Part shown: in pieces, positions 11,566-20,752 of the stretch | Layout: the number at the start of each line of letters is the position of its first letter | How positions within the stretch are numbered: the stretch's first letter is position 1 | Assembly (NCBI GenBank): GCA_031772625.1 | Contig: CM062811.1 | Span: 642,954,820-643,018,819 of the forward strand | From: Pinus tabuliformis | Lineage: Eukaryota > Streptophyta > Pinopsida > Pinales > Pinaceae | Length of the DNA stretch: 64,000 nucleotides | Reading direction: 5' to 3' | Made by a program: the position numbers and the translations under genes | Notes under the pieces: generated by a model | The model's input: only the letters and a program-made list of their open reading frames with translations | The model's database searches: none | Told to the model about the DNA's origin: nothing

Positions 11566-12912
11566 ATGGAAGCTCTGGCGGCCCTGAACATTGCTCCCCT
11601 CAATGCACCTCACAAAGACCAAGAGTGGTTGCCCTTGGCTGACAGGGACTTTCAAATTAAGGACTTAATTGCTTTCAAAAACCACCTCCAGGCATTTTGT
11701 GAAGTTAGGAACAGTCACCAAAGTAACTCTGATATCTATGGAATATGGGAATCCAACCTGCCCATGTATTACCTCCCCTCAGTAAATGTATTCCCAGATA
11801 TTATCCACCAATGCTGTGCCAATTATGAACCTGCCCAGAGAGCAGTTATGACCCCATCCAAGACTGTCCTCTTTTACATTACTGCTGAATCCATCAATGA
11901 GATGTTACACTTCAAACCTACTCAGCCTCTGGCCCCTCTTTCTATGGGATTCTTGCTTGAGCAAGGTTCCAAATTGCCCAATTCAGAAATAACCAGAATT
12001 GCAAGATTATTCATGAAACCTGATTGCCAGCCTGAAGCTCCACCTCCCTTTCTGCATTCTTGGTTCACTGAAGTAGGACAACTGATTATTGATATGATAT
12101 CCTACATCTTGGGATTTAAAACCAGTGAATTTGTTGATGAAACCACTTTAGTTCTATTGTCAATATTTACTCCAGGACAGCCCCCTGCTGTCAAATATGA
12201 TTATGCCACTTTCATAGCCAACAAGATCCATGACCAATTTATGAGTCTAGACAGAGAAGGAGTCTTCAAGTATACATCTTATATTTATCATCTATTTCTA
12301 TATTATCAACCAGACAACTTTCAGCGTCCCCTCAGGAAATTGGACTCCAAAGGAGAGCGGAGGTCTGTGATTTTTTGGACCTTAGTCTTTCACCACATCC
12401 ATTACTCCCCTTATACCTACTGTGAATTTATTGACTGGTTTATACATCCAGCTTCCTCTCTATTGATGAGAACTCCTCCTCCAAGGCTCTCTGGTGACAT
12501 GCAGAAGATCTTACAGCTTTCCAAACAGTACAAAATAGGTGATTGGTACCTCTACCAAAATCACACAGAAATCAGATTTTATGGATGTGAGCTGTGTCCT
12601 TTCAAATTTCCCAAATATGTACCCATGAGGCTATTTGCATTAGAATATTTCAGGCAGCTTATCAGTGCAGATTTGACCCACTTTTGCAATGCAAAGAAAA
12701 AGGCTCAGCTGAGAATCAAAAACCAACTAGGCCCCTTTATTGTCCACAAGAGGGAAGCATGGGAAGAGGCTGAGAAGATTTTAGGGGAACAACTCAAACT
12801 GAAACAAAGTTTTTACTGGGCACCATATGACCCAAACAGCTTCATAAGTGACAGAAAAGTAAGAAATAGGCTGTCAGTATACATTCATCATAAAATCCCT
12901 GAAATTGAATAG
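11566..12912 (+). pseudogene. Unknown gene of the unit, globular part, copy 1
   Basis: About 450 codons encode a protein I cannot assign to a family. Recurring blocks shared with copy 2 are ALNIAPLNAPH, EWLPLADRD, GIWESNLP, NVFPD-IHQCC, FTPGQPP, YDYATFIA-KIH-QFM, FKYTSYIYHL, SPYTYCEFID and FYWAPYDPN-FIS. Aromatic residues and prolines are frequent and no catalytic triad, zinc finger or membrane segment is visible. The character resembles the Gag-like or plant-mobile-domain-like proteins carried by some plant retroelements, but I see no defining motif of either. By eye this part is about 65-70% identical to copy 2. As part of an LTR-kin fossil it is considered broken. Confidence 0.6.
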
Positions 12913-13472
12913 TTTGCTAATCAACAAGAGTGGATAGAGGGCACATTATTTGAAGAAATTAGTGAGGAAGAGAAGATGGAAAAAGCTATGAAAGATCTTG
13001 AAAAAATTCTTGATCTGGACTCTTTTGGACAAGTATCTTTCGAGCTACCTCGGCAAATAGGAGCTAGCACATCTGCTGCTGGAACTTCTCAGTAGCCTAC
13101 ACAAGAATGCAGTACACTAGCTACAGGGACAGCGAAAGGCAAGCAAGTGATAGACACAGAACAACTTGAGATGACAGAACAACAGGAGCAAATTCCTCCT
13201 GTCCAAACCAAGCAGCTGAGATTCCTACACTACAGACTCCTCTAAATGAGGAAAAATGGAAAAAGAGAGACAGGGAGGAAAGCACACCTATCAGTGGACC
13301 TGCAGATCAACCAGAGGCAAAAAGGCAAAGACTAGATCCTCTGTCTAAAGTAGAAATCTTTGAAGAAACAATGGACAGTCAAAGAGGGGAAAGGATAGCC
13401 AGCCAGGAGACATTCCCGGTAGTGGAAACATCAACTAGCTCGCACAGGTAGGAGCTAGAAAGGTAGCATAGT

Positions 13473-15206
13473 GTGGAAGTCTCATCCACCAGGCCACAAA
13501 ACAAGCAAGGTTCTGATATCAAAAGAACATTCATAGAGATAAAGGCCCGAAATGACCAATTGAGGCTGCAACTTTATAATCAGTTTCTCAAGATGACTCC
13601 CACCCACCAGCAAAGGTTAATGTCTGCATATGACATTAAAGAAGGTAAAATAATCATGAGCCACTTCAAGCCTAAGGTGCAACAGCCACAGTCAGCAGCT
13701 GACTATATCGGGAAAAATCTGGAGGACCTTGCCAAAGACATTCATCCTATGGACCAGATTGAGCTACATAAACAAATTGGAGAGATGGTCTACTCCACAC
13801 TGGCAGATAAAGCCATGTTGGCTCACAAGTTACATAACTCATTGAACAACGCCAATGCTCAACTAGATTTGGAAAAGGCTTCTTCTTTAGCCAAAGATAA
13901 AAGAATCAAATCCTTGGAGGATATTATTATTGAACTGAGACATGATCCTAAAGATGCCAAAGGCATAAAAGCACTCATGAAGAAGAAGGAAGAAGATATT
14001 TCTGCCCTGAGGAAGCAGCTCAAACTGCCTTCCACCATGCATCCACAGACAACAAATATTGTACAGCAGAAGTCCGATGAGAACATGATGGAACTGCTCA
14101 TGAGACTGAATGAAAGATTGAGTGAGACAGAGCAGGCATTGGAGAAAGCACTACAAGAAAAGCAGGGAGAGTCGACCTCCCAGCCACCGGAAGTAGTTCC
14201 AGCAGTCACAACTGCTCCCTCCACATCTGAAATAGCAGTGCTGCCTCCCAATGTCCCAGCAACCACAACACAAATTACTGCAGGCACATCAGCAACAACA
14301 ACAACAACAGCAGCAAGCAGCAGTACTGGCATGACCACAGAAGAATTGATAAAAGCCATGGAGGAATTAAAACTCCAAGTATCAGAATTGAAAGAGGCCA
14401 AAGAAAAATTGGCAAAGTTAGAAATAAGTTATGACAAATCCAAGATGACTGTGGTAGAAAAAACAAGAGAGGTTAAAGCATTAGAGAACAAGGTGAAAAC
14501 ATTAGAAAAAGATCTCTCTTTAGATAAACCTCTGGGAGAAATCAAGGGCATTTTATGGGCTAGCTTCAACCAATCTCTTGGAAATATATGGAGATCTATT
14601 CAGGTTATTTATGAACAGATTGATTTAATAGCAGCAGCCCAAGTAGAGATCCAAAAGACCAGAGCCTTATTGGGACATATGCCTAAACAAGCTAACAGGC
14701 TGATACATTTTTTGAACACCAAGAACAGTGAAGAACTGGAGGCACTGCAAATCAGAGACAGGACAAGCACCATTCTTCATATCAAGAAAGTTCTAACCAT
14801 GAGAACTCTCATGCAAAACTTGGAAAGGAGATGCCAAGACATGCAGGTAGAAATTGATTCTTTTACAGAAAGATTTGCAATTTTGCATCAAAGAGGTTTG
14901 CCCAGTCCGTTGGGAAGTAATGAACGACTGATGAGACATGTAGAGTACACACACAAGCTGAACAAATATGCTGCTGATCAAGTTAATGCATCATCAAGCA
15001 CTTCAGGAGAAAAAGCACTTCCATCTGGTCAAAGCCTTTATGATAAATTGGAGAATTTATTTTACATTGAACATGAGGTGAAACATCTGTTCACAATCCA
15101 ACCAAATTTCTTCAGGTACACAGAGACTGATGAGACTTTAAGAAAGTTGCAGAGACATAAATTACCAGAACCATACTGGTGGCAGAGTATGCTGGAAATT
15201 CTATAA
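13473..15206 (+). pseudogene. Unknown gene of the unit, coiled-coil part, copy 1
   Basis: This follows a Pro/Gln/Glu-rich linker (about 12913-13470). It begins with a basic helical block (EVSSTRPQNKQGSDIK, QSAADYI-NLE), then a long coiled coil with a Ser/Thr/Ala-rich break around 14160-14340 (TSATTTTTAASSST). More heptad helices follow, such as ELKEAKEKLAKLEISYDKSK. The C-terminal part is conserved with copy 2 (KALPSGQSLYDKLENLFYI, FRYTETDETL). Such a protein would be expected to oligomerise. No enzyme motif is visible. Ending at 15206, it is followed by about 340 bp and then a TATA box. Confidence 0.65.
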
Positions 15207-15546
15207 AATGATTTTGGTATCTTTGGTATCTTTAGAAAGTTGAAGATTTTGCATCATTTATCATGAGCTGGTGAACAGAATGAAAAGACAAGCGTATGAA
15301 CCAAAGCGTGTCACATCAAAATTGAAGACACCCGAGAAAGCCGGGGCAGCAGTACACAATAGCAGCGGAAAACAGCTATCAGCCGACTCACTGAGCCTAC
15401 AGTTAGCACATCTCACCAACTGAGCAGCCAGCACAACAAGCATTTATTTCTTCACTGTTTTCAAGACTACGTGTCTCTATTTCTGGTAGAAAATTGATGA
15501 ATCATCACCAGATATTATCTCTTTCAGATATTTTGTAACATTTTTG

Positions 15547-15554
15547 TATAAATA
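15547..15554 (+). promoter_or_regulatory. TATA box in the LTR-like tail, copy 1
   Basis: TATAAATA within TTTTTGTATAAATACCTCC lies about 840 bp before the unit's end. Copy 2 has the same TTTGTATAAATAC at the same place. What follows resembles an LTR R region (a GC-poor stretch with GAATACAAAAGC and similar). The expected role is to start transcripts of whatever lies downstream. Confidence 0.5.
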
Positions 15555-16269
15555 CCTCCCCGTTCGAAGTATTTGGGGTTGGTGATGCATTTCTCAAACT
15601 GCGCTGTAATACTGAGAATTTTTTGAATACAAAAGCTGTTGAAATCCATTGTTGCTGGACTTTCTGGATGTGGAATTGGTAGCAAAAGGACCTGTTACAG
15701 AATTCTCGAATCAAACTATGGATCAATGAGTACCCTTATATCTTTGTCTTATAGTTTTCTTGCCTAGTATATCATATATGTTTCATGATCTAAATAATAG
15801 AGAAAAAGAATAACTCGGAATTTTCTTGTTTGCACTCAATGTTCAGTCTCTGTTATTATTAATGTTTTCTTCAGAATTAGCATAAACAGTGAATTCTTAA
15901 CTGCTCCTGTTTTCCCTGATTCTATCATGTTGATTACATACTAAGAAATTCTTAAATGATTCTTGGTCATAATCATTCACTTTCCCTCTGTCTATATGAT
16001 GAAGGATTCTTAACTGCCCTTCATCTACTAGACTTCATTCCATCTGATTCCAGCCTTTAGATTGTTCCAGGTTTGATTACCTTGCTCTGTAGTGCCATCC
16101 TCTGTTAAGAAACCATATCCAGCAATCCATCATCATAGACTCCATTAGCCCAATGGACTGAACTTCTCAGGAAACACACCTCTGTTCTGTGGAATCTCAC
16201 CATCCAAAAATCAAACAAAACCCCTGAACTTCATAACTAGCCTAATACTTTCCAAACAAAAGTTAAATT

Positions 16270-16390
16270 ATAAAGAGAGAGCCCTCTCTGGATGTAGATT
16301 GGCTAGAATCTGTGTCTAAAAGATTGGTCTGTGGTTACCTCGGCCGTATTCCCTTTCTTACAACTTTAGGGAACAACCTGAGTGATAACA
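16270..16390 (+). other. Conserved 3'-terminal block with GGCTAG hairpin, copy 1
   Basis: The block contains the near-palindrome AGAGAGAGCCCTCTCT, then the hairpin AGATT-GGCTAG-AATCT (16296-16311), then GGTCTGTGGTTACCTCGG and the end GTGATAACA. Copy 2 and the solo LTR at 20753-22949 show the same order of parts, with different but still complementary stems. Confidence 0.6.
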
Positions 16391-16394
16391 GAAC

Positions 16395-17051
16395 CCTCGC
16401 TATTATTTCCTTATCTATTAGCATAAGGTCCTCAGAGATTATGAATCTGTCTAACTTGGAGGCTACATGAGACTCTCCTCCTCTTTTATTATTCCATGTA
16501 AAGCATCCATTGTTTGTCTCCATGTCAACTAGCTTCATATTATCTGTAAAGGTTTGAAAGGCCAAAGAGTCTTTATTTAGAGCTCTGGTTCCCCCTTTTT
16601 TCTCCGAAAGTGATTTGATCATATTAAAGTCCCCTCCCATAATCCAAGGTATCCCTACATGTCTGTCCCTGAGATCCACAAGGGATTCTATAAACTGGAG
16701 TTTTTCATCTATCCTTTGAGGGCCATAAACATTCGTGACTAGATAGGTTTCCCTATCTCCAACAGGCTGAATGACCACTGATAAATAATTCCTAGATGCC
16801 TCAGCATCTATTATGCCTATTCTTTGGGGATTCCAGAGAGTGAGAATACCTCCTGCTGAATTCTCTGCTTTAACTTCTAGAAACTCAAATCTACTGAGCC
16901 ATTTGCTATGTATTTGTCTTAACTTTTGAATGGAACATTTCGTTTCCTAGATAAAAATTATATCCGGAGCTTCATGTTTCAGTCTATTACTAAGCATTCT
17001 CTGTTTTCTTTTACTGCCTAGACCTCTAATATTCCAAGATGTAAACTTCAT
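16395..17051 (-). pseudogene. LINE ORF2 endonuclease portion before the insertion
   Basis: This is the N-terminal endonuclease region of LINE ORF2, listed separately because the insertion strands it. It starts MKFTSWNIRGLG, then GGILTLWNP, TNVYGPQ, IMGGDFNMI, GCFTWNNKRGG and SKLDRFI, the ordered motifs of the exonuclease-endonuclease-phosphatase fold. The catalytic Asp/Asn of GGDFN is present. A TAG at 16949-16947 replaces the residue before ETK, usually Gln in plant L1 proteins. Confidence 0.8.
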
Positions 17052-17140
17052 ATTTAAATATTAGTAAAGGAATAGTTGGCTAGATCTTTCATCTTACCTG
17101 AGTCTATCATGAGCTTTCCACATTCCATCAATAGCTCATT

Positions 17141-18586
17141 CTACTTTTTCCTGCCTCTTTTCTTTCTTGGGTTTCTAGGTGCTAATCCCGGAGTCATTTT
17201 TATCATTTTCACTCCTTCATTGCTCTGCCTGCCAATGTTTTTTTCCCCCTCCAAACCCTTAGCCTGAGTTCTCCATAAATACAACTGCTGTATTCTATTG
17301 AACTCTTCTTGAGGTAACGATTCTACCCCCCCGGTTGTTCCCTGAATTAAGAACCCCTCCAGATCTAGGTGTTCTCTATCAAGAATCTCCTGAAGCTCAT
17401 GGTCCTCCAGTTCCATCTCACTCTGGGTCATTTCCTGATCCATCTCCGGTTCTGTATCACTCATCATGATCTCTTTCTGTTTATCATTTTCCTGTGTTTG
17501 TTCCCTATTTTCTTCTTTCTCCTTCTCCCCAGGACTTCCTTCCCTTGCTTGATCTTCTGTTGTTAATTCTTCATCCTCTTCAAGAACTTGGAACTAGTTC
17601 TGACTAACCTGTTGTCCTTCCTTTTGTTGTTGCTTTGGCCCTTTTTTCCCACCTTTTCCTTTGTGTACCACTTTGTGAAAACTATCAGTGTCTTTCATTG
17701 TATTAGTTTTGCTCTTGTTGTCTACTTTACTGAGAGGGCAATCTCTGAGTAGGTGCCCATGTTCATGGCATCTATGACACCTGAATGGAATGTGCTCGTA
17801 GTCTACTGTTTGCACCCATTCTTCATCAAAAACTTCCAGGATTACCTCATCCGGAAGAGCTCCGGATAAATCCATCTCCACACATATCCTTGCAAAGGAG
17901 GTGTATTTTCCCCTTCTTGTGGCTTCAAAAGCTTTAACAAACCGACCTAATTTATTGCCTATGGCAGCTAACGATTTAGTTTGCCAGTAATCAAGAGGTA
18001 GAGAATAGAGTCTTACCTAGACCGGGACCAAAGTAAAAGTTTCACGCTCTGGTACAAAGTTCATCATCCATGGCCTCATATAAAGACCTGCTGCTGCGTA
18101 GAAGTAGGGCCCTCCTTCAAACACTCTGTCTTTATCTTCAATGTTTGTGAACACCACCGTGAAGAAACCCTTTGACCCAAGATGTAGATCAATACTCCCT
18201 TTAGGTTTCCAGTGGTATTTGATCCATGTTTGTAAAGCTTTTTCAGTGGGCCATAATCCCATGAATTTATAGATGATTGCATAAGTCTGCATGTGATCCC
18301 TATGCGCCTGTAGCGCTGGATCATTTAATACTACTCTGGGTGTGATTTCAGCTTTGGGTTTACAAGGTCCCTTTTGTCTTTTGTCTTTTGTTCCCTGTTT
18401 TTTGTCATCTTCCTCCTTGTCTTTTGTGCTATTATTCTCCTTCATTTTGGTGCCTTCTATCTCTTCTTCCATGTTTCTTCTTCCTTCCTCAACAGTACCT
18501 CTGCCATTTTCTGGAAGTTTCTTGCCCTTATTGGCCACAACTTCCTTGTAGGAGGGAGTGGAGCTCCCTCCTCTGCAATTTTCCAT
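17141..18586 (-). pseudogene. LINE ORF1: DUF4283 and CCHC RNA-binding protein
   Basis: The ATG at 18586 (MENCRGGSSTPSYKEVV) opens a 481-codon frame ending in TAG at 17143-17141. A charged Lys/Glu-rich segment (about residues 20-75) leads to a DUF4283 domain (about 85-215), then a CCHC knuckle, CHRCHEHGHLLRDC, near residue 270. The C-terminal third is acidic and ends in a basic NPRKKRGRKK tail. This is the usual layout of plant L1 ORF1, which binds LINE RNA. Two in-frame TAG codons interrupt it, at 18019-18017 (a Trp position, PVWVRLY-like in relatives) and at 17596-17594. The 5' UTR is only about 75 bp. Confidence 0.8.
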
Positions 18587-18660
18587 GGAAAAAACCTCTA
18601 CAGCAATCTAAAACCCTAGCTGTTTTCTATCCGCTCCCCCCCACTAGTGTTTTCTTTTCC

Positions 18661-18678
18661 CACACAAGATGGTTCTTC
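18661..18678 (-). repeat. Target-site duplication of the LINE, right copy
   Basis: CACACAAGATGGTTCTTC matches 5073-5090 with one mismatch. Copia B gag continues directly after it. Confidence 0.9.
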
Positions 18679-20752
18679 ATCCAAGAATGATGATGAAGAA
18701 AATCTAGCCTTAGCAAGGCAAGGAAAGGGAAGGGGAAGGCTTCCCATTTCAAATCGAATTCTTCTCATGGAGGGAAGAAGGGTGACATGTCTAAAGTAAG
18801 ATGCTTTAATTGTCACAAGATGGGACATTATGTGATTAATTGCCCATCAAGGAAGTCCAAGAAGGGATCCTTGGAAGGATCAGAAGGTGAGGCATTAGCC
18901 TCTCAGTTCAAAATGGACTTATCCTCATCACATGCATGGTGTCATCGATAATGGGTTGTGTCTGGTATCTTGACAGTGGAGCCTCATTCCACATGACCGG
19001 TGATAAAAAAATTATTCAGTGCCTTGGAGGAGAAAGACCTCAAGATGCGCATAGAGATGGGTGACGACGAAAGGTATAGTGTTTCAGGAGTGGGCACGGT
19101 TGCTTTTCAGAGGGAGCATGGAGCTCCTCTCACCTTGACAAATGTGATGTATGTGCCTGGACTGAAGAAGAACTTGGTATCGATCGCGATGTTGGAGGAC
19201 AAAGGCTATGATGTTGTCTTCAGTAAAGGAAAGGTGTTTCTAAGACACATAGCCATGGATCAGGACAAGAGGATAGGGATTCAGGTGAAGAATCTCTATA
19301 AACTAGAGGTAGATGATTGTGCAGCATTGAGTACGAAAGCAGAATTGGTGCAAAGCCAAGCGATTGGCGAGTTGTGGCACAGGCGGTTGGGCCATTTTCA
19401 TCATGGGGCTTTGAAGATAATGCAGGAGATATCTACAGGACTTCCCAAAGGTAAACTTGAGCAAGTTGACACATGCAAAGGTTGTACCTTGGGAAAGTAC
19501 AAAAGTCTTCCTTTCATGATCGAGACAGTCGAGCAGAGGGTATCTTAGGGTGATTTCATACTGATTTGTGTGGACCATTCTTAACGGCATCCACAGCGAA
19601 GCAAAGGTATTATGTGATTTTCATTGATGACTATTCTCGTAAATGCTGGATTTATTTCATGCAGAAGAAGGACCAAACTTTCACAAAGTTTTGTGAGTTC
19701 AAAGCTTTGGTCGAGAAAGAGTCAGGGAAGAAGATCAAGACCTTGAGAAGTGACAACGGTGGAGAATATGTCTCTCAAGAGTTTAAGGACTTCTGTACAG
19801 TAGAAGGAATTAAATGAGAGTTGACGGCACCTCATAACCCACAGCATAATGGGGTGGCCAAGAGGAATAACATAACTATTGTCGGGACAGCATGGGAAAT
19901 GCTACATGACCAAGGCCTACCACTTCACTTGTGGGCTGAGGCATGCAACACAACGGTCTATTTGTAGAATAGAAGCCCGCATCGCATACTTGGGATGAAG
20001 ACGCTAGAGGAAGCTTTCTGAGGTAAGAGACCATATGTAGGTCACTTCAGGATCTTTGGTTCATCGGTATATTTCCATGTGACAAAGGATGCACGGAAGA
20101 AGCTTGAGCTGACAACAGAGTTGGGGATATTTGTGGGGTACACTGATACACCTCACAACTATCGGGTGTACTTGCCTACCAGTTGGAGGACAGTGGTTCG
20201 CAAAGATCTCAAGTTTGATGAGCAGAAGGCCATGCAAGTTTCCCTTGAGAAAGAGCTCCAACTACGGGCTGTGGAGGAACTATTGGTTCCTAAGGAGGAG
20301 GAGCCTCAGACTGATGCGGAGCAGCTGCATGCAGAGGTTCCAGGAGTGGATACATCCACTCAAGTAGAGTCTTCCAGAGATGGACGAAAGTGCATAAGAG
20401 AAGCTGACAGATTGTTGGAGGATGTGAGAGAGAATGTGGGAGCACCATCTTCTCAGCACAGACAGAGGAGGTCACCTGAGAGGTACACTGGATACATGGC
20501 CCTTACTGGGGAATGTGTTGAGACCTAGCCATCTTCCTTTGAGGAAGCAGTGCAGCAGCGGATTTAGGTTGATGCTATGGTGGAGGAGTATGACTCCACA
20601 GTTTGTAACAGTGTTTGGGACATAAATCCAACATCAGAGAACATATTAGTTGTGAGTTCACGTTGGATTTACAAGGTAAAGCAAGCTGTTGATGGTAGTG
20701 TGGAGAAGCATAAGGCAAGATTTGTTGCTCGTGGCTTTTCACAGGTCGAAAG
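18679..20752 (+). pseudogene. Copia B zinc knuckle, protease region, integrase and start of reverse transcriptase, relics
   Basis: After the LINE, Copia B resumes with a CCHC knuckle (CFNCHKMGHYVINC, about 18799-18840). The protease-region sequence WYLDSGASFHMTGDK lies near 18970. GAG-pre-integrase (ELWHRRLGHFHHGALK and CKGCTLGKYKSLPF) and the integrase core (FIDDYSRKCWIYFM, LRSDNGGEYVSQEF) follow. A spacer leads to the first reverse transcriptase block (SRWIYKVKQAVDGSVEKHKA, ARGFSQVE). A fossil with several breaks, it runs into the solo LTR at 20753. Confidence 0.8.

Larger units (their letters stand above)
9604..16390 (+). mobile_element. Gene-bearing LTR-like unit, copy 1 (plus strand)
   Basis: This 6787-bp unit lies inside the LINE endonuclease. 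It is flanked by the 5-bp TSD GAACC (9599-9603 and 16391-16395), and removing it restores the endonuclease frame. It begins TATTAGG (TGTTAGC in the other copy) and ends GTGATAACA, so the family termini are TGTTA..TAACA as in LTRs. In order it holds an AT-rich 1.2 kb, a GC-rich stretch with ACGT motifs (10840-11160), a large gene (11566-15206), a TATA box (15547-15554) and a 3' tail with hairpins. There is no pol, primer binding site or internal LTR pair. It is a fossil with about three breaks in its gene. I read it as a giant solo-LTR-type unit. A non-LTR or DNA-transposon origin fits the termini less well. Confidence 0.75.
5931..17051 (-). pseudogene. LINE ORF2: endonuclease, reverse transcriptase, RNase H (split by insertion)
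   Basis: ORF2 starts at the ATG at 17051-17049 (MKFTSWNIRGLGSKRK). It encodes an APE-type endonuclease (GGDFNMI, SKLDRFI) down to 16391. After the inserted unit the same frame resumes at 9603 with LGGLDHWPV, the end of the endonuclease. Reverse transcriptase follows at about 8960-7900, with NGKAPGLDGF, DIAKAYDKVNW and the catalytic FVDD. A zf-RVT region lies near 7070-6880 and an RNase H near 6470-6060 with YNIDGASKGNPG, an E in NNMAELMAL, ADSKLV and NKLADIL. The frame ends in TGA at 5933-5931. Five in-frame TAG codons interrupt it (16949-16947, 9443-9441, 9044-9042, 8222-8220, 7487-7485). The protein would nick DNA and copy the LINE RNA at the target. Confidence 0.85.
5091..18660 (-). mobile_element. 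L1-type LINE, full length, interrupted by a gene-bearing LTR-like unit
   Basis: The element reads on the minus strand from 18660 to a short poly(A) tail at 5099-5091 (T-run on the plus strand). An 18-bp TSD flanks it. Without the 6.8-kb insert at 9604-16390 it is about 6.8 kb long, the usual size of a complete plant L1. It has ORF1 (DUF4283 plus CCHC knuckle), ORF2 (endonuclease, reverse transcriptase, zf-RVT, plant-type RNase H) and a possible ORF3. All interruptions of ORF1 and ORF2 that I found are in-frame TAG codons, with no frameshift seen. It inserted in the gag of Copia B. Confidence 0.9.

Noticed and set aside
13859-14401. 180-codon open frame antisense to the coiled-coil gene of copy 1
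   Set aside because: Ser/Val-rich mirror of the Lys/Glu/Thr-rich coiled coil. It is a shadow of the real frame and is not matched in copy 2.
9604-16390. Helitron or cut-and-paste DNA transposon as the nature of the gene-bearing unit
   Set aside because: Helitrons leave no TSD and end in CTRR, whereas here there are 5-bp TSDs and TGTTA..TAACA ends. Terminal inverted similarity beyond five bases is weak, and no transposase motif is seen.
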